The notes beneath the pieces were generated by a model that saw only the letters and a list, made by a program, of their open reading frames with translations, did no database searches and was not told the origin of the DNA. A program made the position numbers and the translations under genes. 16,094 bases of DNA from Gemmatimonadota bacterium (GTDB taxonomy: Bacteria; GCA-2686955): positions 1-16,094 of the forward strand of contig JALXCG010000567.1 of the NCBI GenBank assembly GCA_026991065.1, read 5' to 3'. Positions 7,412-15,231 of the stretch are shown here, in pieces. The stretch's first letter is position 1, and each line of letters opens with the position of its first letter.

Positions 7412-7432
7412 GATCGGCAGCTTCTGCCGATC
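7412..7432. promoter_or_regulatory. Perfect 9-bp inverted repeat upstream of the flgB promoter
   Basis: GATCGGCAG and CTGCCGATC are separated by CTT, a perfect dyad centred at 7422. It lies about 85 bases upstream of the -24/-12 element and about 110 from the inferred start site, the usual distance for a sigma-54 enhancer-binding site. No T-tract follows on either strand, so a terminator is less likely. The dyad is certain; the enhancer role is inferred. Confidence 0.5.
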
Positions 7433-7775
7433 AGCCGAGAAGAATCTGCCGCCTGCGGGAGGATTGTCGTCGTGAACCGAGGAGCCTGTCGCACAATGTC
7501 TTCACGTCGCCCCGCATCCGTCCCTGCTCCGATCTCTGCGTTGCTAAGTCCTTGAAAGGCAACCAGCCTTCCGGCGGACTCAGCGCCTTGATCTCGAAGC
7601 AGGCCCGAACACGGGGCTCGAAAGCCAATGCGCGACAGGCTCCGAGCCCCCTGTTGTGGCAGGCGATTTATGGCTAGGCTTGGGGTGTGCGATTGCACAG
7701 CCCTTCGAGTCAGGGGGCGGCTTGTCGGCCGTGGACCAGGGCTCGACAACCTCGATTGTGATGCGAGGAGCAGCC

Positions 7776-9164
7776 ATGATTTCGACCTGTGCGTTTCGGC
7801 GACCACACCCTCTTCCGGCGGCGGCGCCGGAGCCGGACGTCCCATCCACACTTCCCGCAGACCCTGACCGAGCGGTCTCACCGTTGCGCCGAACTTGGAT
7901 GACATGCGGCCTGCTGCTCGCGCTTGTGGGGCTTCGGCCGCCCGCCTCCATGGCGGTTGTCCCTGAGGTGGTGGAAACCGTTACCGCCGACGACCTCGTG
8001 TTGCGGATGCTGCACTACCCCAATCCCGGTGGGAAACCCGTGATCCTGCAGACCGGATTCACCGCCAACCACTTGGCCATGGACATGCCGGTCGAGGGAT
8101 ATTCGATTGCATCCTGGTTCCATGCCCGCGGCTACGATGTGTACGTGAGCAACCTGCGCGGACACGGAACAGACGCGGTTCGCTCGGAGGCGCCGGCTGA
8201 TTGCGCCTGGACCTTTGATGATTTCGTCGCCTATGACGTAGGCGCGATCATCAACTGTGTGCGCGAGCGCTCAGGTCAAGCGCCGTTTTGGGTCGGTCAT
8301 TCGATGGGGGGGATGGTGGCTTACGGCTATCTGCAAGGTGCCCACTACGAGGATGTCGTTGTGGACCAGCACTGGCAGCGTCATGGGCTCTTCGATTGGG
8401 AGCTGGTCGATGACCGGGCACCGCGCATCGTCGCGGATCCGCTCCTGGCGGCGGAGCGCCAATCGCAACTGGCCGGTCTGGTGACCATCTCCTCGCCGCC
8501 GCGCCTGGTGTGGGAGACCTACATCACTTGGTGGAATTGGCCGCTCTGGCTATTCGACGGAGATAAGTTCTGGAGCTACAACCTGATTGTCGATCAGCTT
8601 GCGCATGACACGGGGGCCCAGATCGCGGTTTCCCTGCTTGATTGCATACCGCTTGAGGATGTGGTCGATTTCATGACCACCGACATCCGTGCCATCCCTT
8701 TTGTCGGTGATCTTCTGGCGGATTTTCTTGCCTGGGTTTTCGACGAGATTGCCGACAGCTTCCTGCTTGTGGACATCTTTGTCGAAGACAATATGGATGA
8801 TGAAGTTCTCAATGTGTTCGTGACCCAGGCGTTCGACAACATATCGAGTCGGGTCACCCAGCAGTTCATGCAAGCTGAGCGCAAGCACGGTCTTCGCGCC
8901 TACGACCATCGCGACCCGTTGTACTCCCCTTACCGCTACGGCAAGGGGATGGATCTGATCGCGCTGCCGGTTCTGTTCCTCTCGGGTCAATGCGACAAAC
9001 TGGCGAATGATCACGCGATCAAGGTTTACGGCTTCGACGCCGTAGCCAGTGAGGATCGGACTCTGCATCGCGTCATGGGCCATGGACACGGCGACATTGT
9101 GCTTGGGACCGATGCGTTCGATGTGACCTGGGGACCGGTTGAGGAGTGGATCCGCACGCACTGA
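7776..9164 (+). CDS. Secreted or anchored acid-lipase-like alpha/beta hydrolase
   Basis: A 462-residue hydrolase, probably a lipase or esterase acting outside the cytoplasm. Catalytic features in order (numbered from the chosen start): oxyanion-side loop SNLRGHG (125-131); nucleophile elbow GHSMGG (174-179) with Ser176; acid residue Asp407 in GQCDKLAND; His438 in GHGHGDIVLGTDA. The last two resemble the HD-x-LAD and H-x-D-xxx-G-x-DA patterns of lysosomal/gastric acid lipases. A large hydrophobic insertion (about 245-365), rich in Trp, Phe and Asp, probably forms a lid. The N-terminus has a long Pro-rich leader, then LRRTWMTCGLLLALVGL (37-53), a signal-like or anchor segment preceded by two arginines. 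The ATG at 7776 was chosen because GAGGAG lies five bases upstream; the open frame extends further 5' without such a site. An ATG at 7899 is a weaker alternative. The substrate is unknown. Confidence 0.85.
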   Translation: MISTCAFRRPHPLPAAAPEPDVPSTLPADPDRAVSPLRRTWMTCGLLLALVGLRPPASMAVVPEVVETVTADDLVLRMLHYPNPGGKPVILQTGFTANHLAMDMPVEGYSIASWFHARGYDVYVSNLRGHGTDAVRSEAPADCAWTFDDFVAYDVGAIINCVRERSGQAPFWVGHSMGGMVAYGYLQGAHYEDVVVDQHWQRHGLFDWELVDDRAPRIVADPLLAAERQSQLAGLVTISSPPRLVWETYITWWNWPLWLFDGDKFWSYNLIVDQLAHDTGAQIAVSLLDCIPLEDVVDFMTTDIRAIPFVGDLLADFLAWVFDEIADSFLLVDIFVEDNMDDEVLNVFVTQAFDNISSRVTQQFMQAERKHGLRAYDHRDPLYSPYRYGKGMDLIALPVLFLSGQCDKLANDHAIKVYGFDAVASEDRTLHRVMGHGHGDIVLGTDAFDVTWGPVEEWIRTH

Positions 9165-9176
9165 TATCAGCTTGTG

Positions 9177-9207
9177 TCCCGCCTCCAACTGGCAGCTGGA
9201 GACGGGA
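9177..9207. terminator. Hairpin between convergent hydrolase and mdh genes
   Basis: TCCCG-C-CTCCA and TGGAG-A-CGGGA form two 5-bp stems around one mismatch, with a 9-base loop. It sits in the 56-base gap between two convergent stop codons, where a bidirectional terminator is expected. No T-run follows in either direction, so it is not a classical intrinsic terminator. Confidence 0.4.
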
Positions 9208-9220
9208 GAATGACAGACTC

Positions 9221-10201
9221 CTAGCCGAGCAGGTCCTCCACCGCGGCACGCTCGCTGCGGAGTTCCTTATCGGTCGCGTCGAGGCGCGCTTGGCTGGCGG
9301 CGTTGATCTCCAGCCCCTGAACGATGGTGTACTCGCCATTGGCGCACGTTACCGGGAACGAGAAGACCACGCCTTCTTTGATCCCGTAGCTGCCGTCGGA
9401 AGGCACCGCCATGCTGACCCAGTCGCCCTCCTTGGTACCGAGAATCCAGTCGTGCATGTGATCGATGGCCGCAGAGGCGGCAGAAGCGGCGGAGGAAGCT
9501 CCGCGGGCCTTGATAATGGCCGCGCCACGCTTTTGAACGGTGGGGATGAATTCACTCTCGACCCACTCGTGGGGTACCAAATCCAGCGCCGGCTTGCCGT
9601 CGACCAATGTGTGATTGATGTCCGGATACTGAGTCGTGGAGTGATTCCCCCAAATGATCATGTGGCGCAGCTTGGAAACGTGGGTACCGGTCTTCTCGCC
9701 CAGTTGGCTGAGCGCCCGGTTGTGATCCAGGCGGGTCATTGCCGTGAAATTCTTCGGGTTCAAGTCCGGTGCGTTTTTCATCGCGATAAGCGCGTTGGTG
9801 TTGGCCGGGTTGCCGACAACCACGACACGCACATCGCGCTTGGCGTGGTCGTTCAATGCCTTGCCCTGTACCGAGAAGATCTTGGCGTTGCCCAGCAAAA
9901 GGTCGCTACGTTCCATGCCCGGTCCGCGCGGCTTCGCGCCGACAAGAATGGCGTAGTCTGCATCCTTAAATGCGACATTGGGGTCGTCGGTGGCGATCAG
10001 GCCATGGAGCGAGGAGAACGCACAGTCATTCAGCTCCATCACCACTCCCTGGAGAGCGCTGAGAGCCGGTGGAATCTCCAGGAGCTGCAGGATGACGGGT
10101 TGCTCGGGACCGAAGAGTTGCCCCGATGCGACACGAAAGGCAAGCGCGTAACCGATGTTGCCCGCAGCACCAGTGATTGTTACTCGAACTGGATTCTTCA
10201 T
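9221..10201 (-). CDS. mdh: Malate dehydrogenase, cytosolic NAD type
   Basis: A 326-residue enzyme interconverting malate and oxaloacetate with NAD in the TCA cycle. The N-terminal Rossmann motif is GAAGNIG (11-17), with Glu42 at the end of the second strand (LQLLEI), a position typical of NAD rather than NADP preference. Substrate arginines are Arg92 and Arg98 in [13 protein letters not shown], and Arg162 in TRLDHNRA. The catalytic pair is Asp159 and His187 (in [13 protein letters not shown]). This is the eukaryotic-cytosolic/Thermus-like MDH type, not the short enterobacterial or LDH-like type. The open frame continues 83 codons upstream, but the ATG at 10201 has GGAG eight bases before it and begins the conserved domain. 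The gene stands alone, convergent with the hydrolase gene. Confidence 0.98.
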   Translation of the reverse strand: MKNPVRVTITGAAGNIGYALAFRVASGQLFGPEQPVILQLLEIPPALSALQGVVMELNDCAFSSLHGLIATDDPNVAFKDADYAILVGAKPRGPGMERSDLLLGNAKIFSVQGKALNDHAKRDVRVVVVGNPANTNALIAMKNAPDLNPKNFTAMTRLDHNRALSQLGEKTGTHVSKLRHMIIWGNHSTTQYPDINHTLVDGKPALDLVPHEWVESEFIPTVQKRGAAIIKARGASSAASAASAAIDHMHDWILGTKEGDWVSMAVPSDGSYGIKEGVVFSFPVTCANGEYTIVQGLEINAASQARLDATDKELRSERAAVEDLLG

Positions 10202-10521
10202 GATCGTGACTCCGATGGATGCGCGAAGCCGGTGAACGAACTGGAACGACGTTCGCCGGAACTCCGCCCTGTGTTTGGGTCGTTCAGTCCAGCGTAGGCT
10301 AGCACTTTCACGCCTGATTGCAATTCCCGGGAGGGGTTTTGCTTCCGGTCGCGGGGCTTTTTTCCCGGTCCGCTTTTGCCGGCTGATGAATCCCCTTTCT
10401 GAAAGTGTCGATGACATGAACGAGGGGTGTTGCGATTGCATGAAACTCACCGCGACAACGGCAGTACCGCGGAGGCCGGGTTCATGGCCACGGCAAAGCG
10501 CTGAACTCTCGGAAGGCGGAT
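10202..10521. other. Divergent intergenic region, mdh to pilT
   Basis: 320 bases with no supported gene. The mdh-proximal part carries the plausible promoter listed separately. The centre holds short G- and T-runs (about 10330-10370) without a convincing stem. A weak -24/-12-like match at 10425-10440 faces pilT but lacks the conserved C-A-C. Nothing else is visible. Confidence 0.5.
10296..10323 (-). promoter_or_regulatory. Possible sigma-70 promoter for mdh
   Basis: On the minus strand, TTGCAA (-35, 4 of 6 consensus bases) is followed after 16 bases by TAGCCT (-10, 3 of 6). A TG lies one base before the -10, giving an extended -10. Transcription would start near 10289 and leave a leader of about 88 bases. 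The match is modest and has not been compared with other promoters of the organism. Confidence 0.35.
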
Positions 10522-11535
10522 ATGATGATCGGAATCGAGTCCTCTCTGCAACTCTTGGACATGGTCAGGGAAGCCGCGAATCTTGGAGCGTCGGACCTGC
10601 ATCTGGCTCCGGGGCGAACCCCGTTGGTGAGGGTGGATGGGGATCTGAGTCAACTGGCGTCCTCGGCCCTCGACGCTGACCAGGTCACTGCAACTCTGGC
10701 CGCGGTGCTGCCGGAAGGTGCCTTGGATGCCGGTCATTCGGTCGATTATGCACTCTCACTGGACGGCGGGCTCCGGGTTCGACTCCATGCCTACGCGACC
10801 CGTTGCGGCTGGTCGGTCGCAGTGCGTCTCCTGCCGGCGCGCATTCCAACCTGGGAGGAGTGTGGTCTGGATCCAGAGGTCGGCGCTCTCAGTCAAGTGG
10901 ATCGCGGGTTGGTCCTGGTTTGTGGCGTAACCGGCAGCGGTAAGTCCACGACCATTGCTGCGTTGGTTGATGCAGCGCGCAGAGCACGTGCGTTGCATGT
11001 CGTGACCATTGAAGACCCGATTGAGCATGTCTACCAGGAAGGCAGAGGAATCGTCAGTCAGCGGGAGGTTGGACTTCACAGCCCGACTTTCGCTTCCGCC
11101 CTGCGTGATGCGCTGCGCGCGGATCCCGATCTTGTGGTAGTTGGCGAACTGCGCGACGCCGAGACCATTGAACTTGCACTGCTGGCGGCGGAGACCGGCC
11201 ACGCAGTATTCGCTTCGGTCCATGCCGGTAGCTGCGCTGGCGCAGTCGATCGCATCGTTCACGCACTTCCGGCCGCTCGCCGGGACAACGTCCGCATGCA
11301 GGTGTCCGGTGTACTGGAGGGAGTGATCTACCAGGAACTGAGATTGCTGCCCCGGGGGGAGGGGGGGCGAACGCCGATTGCGGAGGTCCTTCGCGGCACT
11401 CTGGCGGTGCGCCAGATGATTCGGGACGGCAAGACGCACCAGATCCAGTCGGTGATCGAGGTCTCGGGGAGCGATCGGATGCTGGCGCTGGCGACTTCCG
11501 CGGCTCGCCGGGGCATTGTTGTGTGTCCCCGATGA
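10522..11535 (+). CDS. pilT: PilT-type type IV pilus retraction ATPase
   Basis: A 337-residue secretion-superfamily ATPase of PilT length and layout. PilT hexamers at the inner membrane depolymerise type IV pili, driving twitching and surface motility. Motifs: an N-terminal PAS-like domain with [21 protein letters not shown] (22-42); Walker [10 protein letters not shown] (135-143); Asp box TIEDPIEHV (162-170); Walker [13 protein letters not shown] (201-212); His box [10 protein letters not shown] (226-235). The C-terminal [14 protein letters not shown] (295-308) matches the AIRNLIRE retraction motif that separates PilT from PilB and GspE. The start ATG, one of two in a row, follows GGAAGG by five bases. 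No other pilus gene is in the window, so partners must lie elsewhere. A PilU-like paralogue is possible but less likely given the short C-terminus. Confidence 0.95.
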   Translation: MMIGIESSLQLLDMVREAANLGASDLHLAPGRTPLVRVDGDLSQLASSALDADQVTATLAAVLPEGALDAGHSVDYALSLDGGLRVRLHAYATRCGWSVAVRLLPARIPTWEECGLDPEVGALSQVDRGLVLVCGVTGSGKSTTIAALVDAARRARALHVVTIEDPIEHVYQEGRGIVSQREVGLHSPTFASALRDALRADPDLVVVGELRDAETIELALLAAETGHAVFASVHAGSCAGAVDRIVHALPAARRDNVRMQVSGVLEGVIYQELRLLPRGEGGRTPIAEVLRGTLAVRQMIRDGKTHQIQSVIEVSGSDRMLALATSAARRGIVVCPR

Positions 11536-11550
11536 CCCAGTCGGGGGGCG

Positions 11551-12330
11551 ATGGGCTATGCTGATAACCCCATGCATCCCTATCTTGATCATCCCCTGCC
11601 TCTGGCCATTGCCCATCGCGGGGCGAGTGCGCTTGCGCCGGAAAACACACTGCGCGCCTTCGCTGTGGCGGTCGCTCTTGGCTACCACTATGTCGAGACC
11701 GATGTACATGCCACCGCCGATGGAGCGCTGGTTGCCTTTCACGATTCGAACCTTGACCGCGTCACCGATTTACGAGGTCCCATCGGCTTGCATTCGCTGG
11801 CGGATTTGCGCGCGGCGCGGGTGGCGGGCCGCGAAGAGATTCCCCTGCTCGACGACTTGTTGGAAAACTGGCCGGAACTGCGGGTCAACATCGATCCGAA
11901 GTCGGACCGCGCTGCCGACCTCCTGGCCTCCACGCTGGCGCGCCATGCGGTACTGGATCGGGTCTGCGTGGGCTCATTTGTGGGGCGCCGGCTGCGCAGA
12001 TTGCGGCGGGTGTTCGGCCCGGCGCTCTGCACTTCGGCTGCACCTTCAGCGGTACTGCGCGCGCGCGTGGCGAGCTGTGGCTTGCCGCTGGGCTGGGGTG
12101 TTGCTGCCTGCTTGCAGGTACCGGTGCGGCGGGGCCTTTTGCCGATCGTGGATCGGCGTCTGCTGACCTGGGCACATGCCCGTGGCCTGCAGGTGCACGT
12201 GTGGACCGTCAATACCCGCAGTGAGATGCGCCGCCTTCTGGCGCTTGGAGTGGACGGCATCATCAGCGACCGCGTGGGACTGCTGAAGGAGGTTCTGCAG
12301 GCGCGTGACCAGTGGAGCGGGCTTCCGTGA
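11551..12330 (+). CDS. Glycerophosphodiester phosphodiesterase
   Basis: A 259-residue cytoplasmic GDPD-family (UgpQ-like) TIM-barrel enzyme. The family hydrolyses glycerophosphodiesters such as glycerophosphocholine to glycerol-3-phosphate and an alcohol. Catalytic and metal residues are visible: His22-Arg23 in AHRGASALAPENT, Glu31-Asn32, Glu49 and Asp51 in VETDVHATADG, and the second catalytic His64 in AFHDSNLDRVT. The next metal site reads NIDPKSD (113-119), a variant of the usual N-I-E-x-K seen in one GDPD subgroup. The C-terminus has VHVWTVNTRSEMRRLLALGVDGIISDR, the standard family ending. There is no signal peptide. The start ATG is 15 bases after pilT, with only a close G-run upstream; an ATG at 11572 is possible. 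It overlaps the next gene by one base. Confidence 0.95.
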   Translation: MGYADNPMHPYLDHPLPLAIAHRGASALAPENTLRAFAVAVALGYHYVETDVHATADGALVAFHDSNLDRVTDLRGPIGLHSLADLRAARVAGREEIPLLDDLLENWPELRVNIDPKSDRAADLLASTLARHAVLDRVCVGSFVGRRLRRLRRVFGPALCTSAAPSAVLRARVASCGLPLGWGVAACLQVPVRRGLLPIVDRRLLTWAHARGLQVHVWTVNTRSEMRRLLALGVDGIISDRVGLLKEVLQARDQWSGLP

Positions 12331-12851
12331 TGAAACCGGTGGTGGATTCGCGGTGGTTGATCCGCTTCTTTGCGGCGCACTGGGTGTTCATACTGGCCAG
12401 TGGCGGTGGGACCCGAGAACTCTCCTGTGCTCCACTTTTCTATGCCTTCGCAATGAGCGGCGGTTCAATCGGCGAGTCGGGAACTCCACTCCTGGTTTTT
12501 GCCAGCAACCCCAACTCCGAGCATGGCCAATGCATCGGTTCCGGTCCCACTCCGGTGGCGGCCGCGGTTGCAGCGGAAGCAACTGAACCCGGTGCAATTC
12601 GCGGCGTGCAACTGCGCGGGAGTGCACTGCCGCTGCGGCGTCTGCCGCGGAACGAACGCATCCGGCTCCGCGGGGCTTACTTGCGGCGCCACCCAATTGC
12701 CGCTCCACTCCTACTCCCCGGGCGTCAAGAACAGCTTTACCTGCTGCTGGTGACGCATGCCAAAGCGACCGACAACCGCTGGGGCTTGGGGGTTCATCCG
12801 GTGCGCACCTGGAACGTGGACTGGAGCCGGGTCCTCGACGGCGGCACTTAG
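12330..12851 (+). CDS. YhbP/UPF0306-type FMN-binding split-barrel protein
   Basis: A 173-residue protein resembling E. coli YhbP (UPF0306), of the pyridoxamine-5'-phosphate-oxidase-like split-barrel superfamily. Members usually bind flavin; YhbP itself has no established reaction. Matching blocks: an N-terminal helix plus strand, FFAAHWVFILASG (13-25), then SCAPLFYAF (32-40); HGQCI (65-69), where the family has HAQM or HGQM; AIRGVQLRGSALPL (89-102); YLRRHPIA (117-124); and ATDNRWGLG (146-154), equivalent to FTDNxLGFG. The ATG at 12330 overlaps the upstream stop as TGATG, a typical coupled start; a GTG at 12312 is the alternative. A Pro/Asn/Ser stretch at 53-75 replaces the usual compact turn. 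The family call is good; function and cofactor are inferred. Confidence 0.8.
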   Translation: MKPVVDSRWLIRFFAAHWVFILASGGGTRELSCAPLFYAFAMSGGSIGESGTPLLVFASNPNSEHGQCIGSGPTPVAAAVAAEATEPGAIRGVQLRGSALPLRRLPRNERIRLRGAYLRRHPIAAPLLLPGRQEQLYLLLVTHAKATDNRWGLGVHPVRTWNVDWSRVLDGGT

Positions 12852-12854
12852 AAT

Positions 12855-12885
12855 TTGTGCAACATCGCTCTGGGCAGGATAGAAT
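12855..12885 (+). promoter_or_regulatory. Possible promoter for the beta-helix gene
   Basis: TAGAAT at 12880-12885 matches 5 of 6 bases of the -10 consensus. TTGTGC at 12855-12860 is a weak -35 with a long 19-base spacer. Initiation near 12892 would lie downstream of the GTG at 12886 and upstream of the ATG at 12949, favouring the ATG as the start of the next gene. Confidence 0.3.
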
Positions 12886-12948
12886 GTGAACATCCGGGGG
12901 CTCGTTGGCCTGGATCATTGTCCACATCATCACAGAGAAGCATCCCCT

Positions 12949-14637
12949 ATGCCGCATTGTCCAACCTCTGCCGGAAACGGTCGAGTTTCGCTGCTGAGAG
13001 TGATTTCCTTGGTCTGCATCTTGTGGATTGGGAGCGCGGATTTGGCTCCGGGAGCACCGGCGCTGCAGGGGATGGCGGGGGCCCTGGCCAGTGGAGCCCG
13101 TCCCACCGAGATCTTCGATTATCCCAGTGCCTTCCCGATTCATGGTCTCCCTCTGGACACGTTGATTGTCGACGCTGCGGGGGATACCGCCTGTTTCAAC
13201 ACGATCCAGGGCGCGGTCGATGCCGCCCACTCCGGGGCGATTGCAGTGATTCGCATCGCCTACGGCGTCTACGAAGAGCACATCCGAATCTTCCCCACGG
13301 GACCGCGTTTTTCAGGCTATGTCCTGGAACCGCTGGACGCTGCCCGGATGCCGGTTGTGCGCTGGACGCACGATCCTGATCTCACCAAGGATGACGAAGG
13401 GGTCGCCACCATAGAGATCCTGAACCGCAGCGCCGAGGGACCAACCTGCAACGATTTTCGCGTAGCGATCTGGGGGCTCCGGTTGGTCGCTAAAGGCGAA
13501 GGCTATGGCAGCGTGATCGCATGTCGCAGCAATGTTGATGATGTCAACCAGGAGTGGCTGACCGGTCTCGATATCGCTGGAAATCGGATTGAGTGTCGCG
13601 CCGGCGGTCCCGCCGTAGTGATTGGGGAGCGCTCCGCCGAATATGATGGCCTGTGGGATCAGTCCGCCAAGTGGGGGTGGGTGCGCAACAACGTAATCTC
13701 CACCGTCGAGCCGGAAGAGTCCGACGGCGGGTCTTCATGGCGGTTTGTCGGCTTCATTGTCGACAATGAGATTGCGTCCGCTTCCGAAGGTTGGCACCTT
13801 GGACTGGCGCGCACCGATTCGCGTCACCTTGGGCTCAAGATTCCGGGCGCGTTCCGAGAGGCCACGGTCCAGCACAACTATTTTCACTGCAACACCTGGA
13901 ATGCGTTTCATTTTACCCACGGTTCCGTGGGCGTCTTTCGCAACAACATCATGACCAAGGGCGTGCAGGTGCTGCTCGATGACCGGCGACTCACCGAGGG
14001 AACCGGCCTCTACGTCGGTCCGCCACCAACCGGCGCGGGCGAGGATCTGATCACGCGGGTCGACGTTTACAACAACATCGCGGCCGACAATGCGGGAACC
14101 GGGTTCATGGTGCACTACACTGCCAAGGTTGACTTTGGCGGCAACATCTCGATGCGCAACGGCTGGGAACTCGAAGATCCCAATGCCGGTTATGGACTGG
14201 AGGTCCGCCCGAGCAGCCATGCGGCGCCGCAACTCGCGAGCAACTACAACTTGTTTTACGAAAACCGCGAGGATTTTTCCCGTCCCGACCTGGAGGGAAC
14301 GGACGACATCAACGAAGGTGGGAAGTGGCCCGATGCAGACGGCGCCAAGCCGCGTTTCTTCGGGCCGGTGGCCCCGGGGCATTTTAGTTTCATGTTGCAG
14401 ACTTGGCCGTACGAGCATCCCTGCGGTTATGGAGCGGGTGAAGCAACTTCTCCCGCGATTGATGCCGGCCCCTTCCGACTCCCCGATGGTGACGGCGGAC
14501 TGGGGGGGCAACGCAACGACTGTGGTGCCTATGGTGGACCCAAGTCTATCTGGGACCCCGCGGGTGATGATTTTTGCTTCGAGATGTGGCCGGACGAGGA
14601 TCTGTGCCACTTCGATGCCGGGCCGCTCCTCGATTGA
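12949..14637 (+). CDS. Secreted right-handed parallel beta-helix protein
   Basis: A 562-residue extracytoplasmic protein. The N-terminus (MPHCPTSAGNGRVSLLRV, then ISLVCILWIGS to about residue 29) fits a signal peptide. A TIQ-A-DAA opening (FNTIQGAVDAAHSGA, 83-97) with GVYEEHI (106-112) is the usual first turn of beta-helix folds of the pectate-lyase/pectinesterase type. Repeating N-rich strands follow (for example GLDIAGNRIEC, VRNNVIST, VQHNYFHCN, FRNNIM, VYNNIAADN, NYNLFYENRE). The end carries SPAIDAGP and CGAYGGP, a terminal signature of beta-helix surface proteins in many uncultivated bacteria. I see no sorting domain after it; the last 30 residues are acidic with two cysteines. The open frame extends to a GTG at 12886, but the ATG at 12949 suits the signal peptide and promoter better. 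Enzymatic activity (polysaccharide lyase, hydrolase or binding) cannot be assigned. Confidence 0.82.
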   Translation: MPHCPTSAGNGRVSLLRVISLVCILWIGSADLAPGAPALQGMAGALASGARPTEIFDYPSAFPIHGLPLDTLIVDAAGDTACFNTIQGAVDAAHSGAIAVIRIAYGVYEEHIRIFPTGPRFSGYVLEPLDAARMPVVRWTHDPDLTKDDEGVATIEILNRSAEGPTCNDFRVAIWGLRLVAKGEGYGSVIACRSNVDDVNQEWLTGLDIAGNRIECRAGGPAVVIGERSAEYDGLWDQSAKWGWVRNNVISTVEPEESDGGSSWRFVGFIVDNEIASASEGWHLGLARTDSRHLGLKIPGAFREATVQHNYFHCNTWNAFHFTHGSVGVFRNNIMTKGVQVLLDDRRLTEGTGLYVGPPPTGAGEDLITRVDVYNNIAADNAGTGFMVHYTAKVDFGGNISMRNGWELEDPNAGYGLEVRPSSHAAPQLASNYNLFYENREDFSRPDLEGTDDINEGGKWPDADGAKPRFFGPVAPGHFSFMLQTWPYEHPCGYGAGEATSPAIDAGPFRLPDGDGGLGGQRNDCGAYGGPKSIWDPAGDDFCFEMWPDEDLCHFDAGPLLD

Positions 14638-14664
14638 GTGACTTAGCCGGGTGGGGAAATGCGC

Positions 14665-15213
14665 TCAACGTCGGCCACAACCGCCCGGTTCCGGCCAGAG
14701 GCGTCGAAAAGCCGACAGAAACTGCTCTCTCGCCAGCCGCGGCGGCTGCGGCTCGATCCGGAGATCCTCATACGGGGGTTGAGCATTGGACCAGGGGCGT
14801 GGTGGTTGCCCCATGAGCTGCCGGGCTTCAGTTGCCAGCATCCGGGCGTCTACCACCTTGACTGCAGCCGGCACGTCCTCTCCCGGCAAACCAAATGTGT
14901 GGGCCACGGCGCGCGCGATGCGCGCTTCCAGGAGACGGTAGCCCTCCATCCCCGGTAGCCGTTTGACGGGTCTCGGAAGATCCGCGATGTAGGCTTCGGT
15001 GGCATCGTGCAGCAGACCCCAGCGTGCATACTCGGGCGCGCAGCGCTCCGCCACCAGAACCGAATGCTGCGCCACCGAGTAAAAGACCCGCGCGTGGCCA
15101 GCGAAACGGCAGAGGTGGGCCAAAGCATGGCTGATGTCTTCGATGCAGATTGAATCGGCAGCGGGTTCGATGAGGTCGAAGGCGTGGCCGGCATGAGTCT
15201 GAATCCAACTCAT
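14665..15213 (-). CDS. HD-domain phosphohydrolase
   Basis: A 182-residue protein of the HD metal-dependent phosphohydrolase superfamily, in the group resembling YfbR-like nucleotidases and HD proteins common in phages and bacteria. The opening WIQTHAGHAFDLIEP and DSICIEDISHALAHLCRF (20-37) match that group closely. Metal-binding residues are visible: His33 and His50 (YSVAQHSVLVA), His69-Asp70 (LLHDATEAYIADLPRPVKR) and Asp122 (VVDARMLATEA). The C-terminal 45 residues are Pro/Arg-rich and less conserved. It starts 18 bases after the phosphofructokinase stop without an obvious Shine-Dalgarno site, so it is probably cotranscribed with that gene. It converges on the beta-helix gene with a 27-base gap. 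The likely substrate is a nucleotide monophosphate, from family analogy only. Confidence 0.88.
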   Translation of the reverse strand: MSWIQTHAGHAFDLIEPAADSICIEDISHALAHLCRFAGHARVFYSVAQHSVLVAERCAPEYARWGLLHDATEAYIADLPRPVKRLPGMEGYRLLEARIARAVAHTFGLPGEDVPAAVKVVDARMLATEARQLMGQPPRPWSNAQPPYEDLRIEPQPPRLAREQFLSAFRRLWPEPGGCGRR

Positions 15214-15231
15214 GGCGTGTGTGTGGTTTGG

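Larger units (their letters stand above)
7292..7775. other. Divergent intergenic region, flgB to hydrolase
   Basis: About 480 bases without a supported gene, between two divergently transcribed genes. It contains the sigma-54-like element and the 9-bp dyad described separately. It also contains a short palindrome (TGTGC and GCACA around GATT, 7686-7699) about 80 bases before the hydrolase start. Open frames here lack ribosome binding sites and recognisable sequence. No clear sigma-70 promoter for the hydrolase gene is visible. Confidence 0.6.

Noticed and set aside
6287-7555. 422-codon open frame on the plus strand opposite flgB and flgC.
   Set aside because: It is the antisense shadow of two certain flagellar genes, rich in His, Arg and Cys with no family resemblance.
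7686-7699. Short palindrome TGTGC-GATT-GCACA upstream of the hydrolase gene, sharing the 10-mer TGCGATTGCA with the pilT upstream region.
   Set aside because: GATTGCA-containing words recur elsewhere in the window, including inside genes, so the shared word is weak evidence for a common operator.
7345-7905. Long open frame on the minus strand across the flgB-hydrolase intergenic region.
   Set aside because: It overlaps the hydrolase start, has Arg/Pro/Ser-rich composition typical of antisense frames in GC-rich DNA, and shows no ribosome binding site or recognisable motif.
10330-10370. G-run and T-run segment between mdh and pilT that looked like a terminator.
   Set aside because: No stem of useful length precedes the T-run on either strand, and no gene ends there.
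10425-10440. A -24/-12-like match (GG, ten bases, then GC within TTGCA) upstream of pilT.
   Set aside because: Only the GG and TTGCA parts agree; the leading T and the A-C after GG are missing. pilT is not usually sigma-54 dependent.
13735-14610. 291-codon minus-strand frame opposite the beta-helix gene.
   Set aside because: The plus-strand protein has a coherent signal peptide and beta-helix repeat pattern. The reverse frame has no motif and no start signal.
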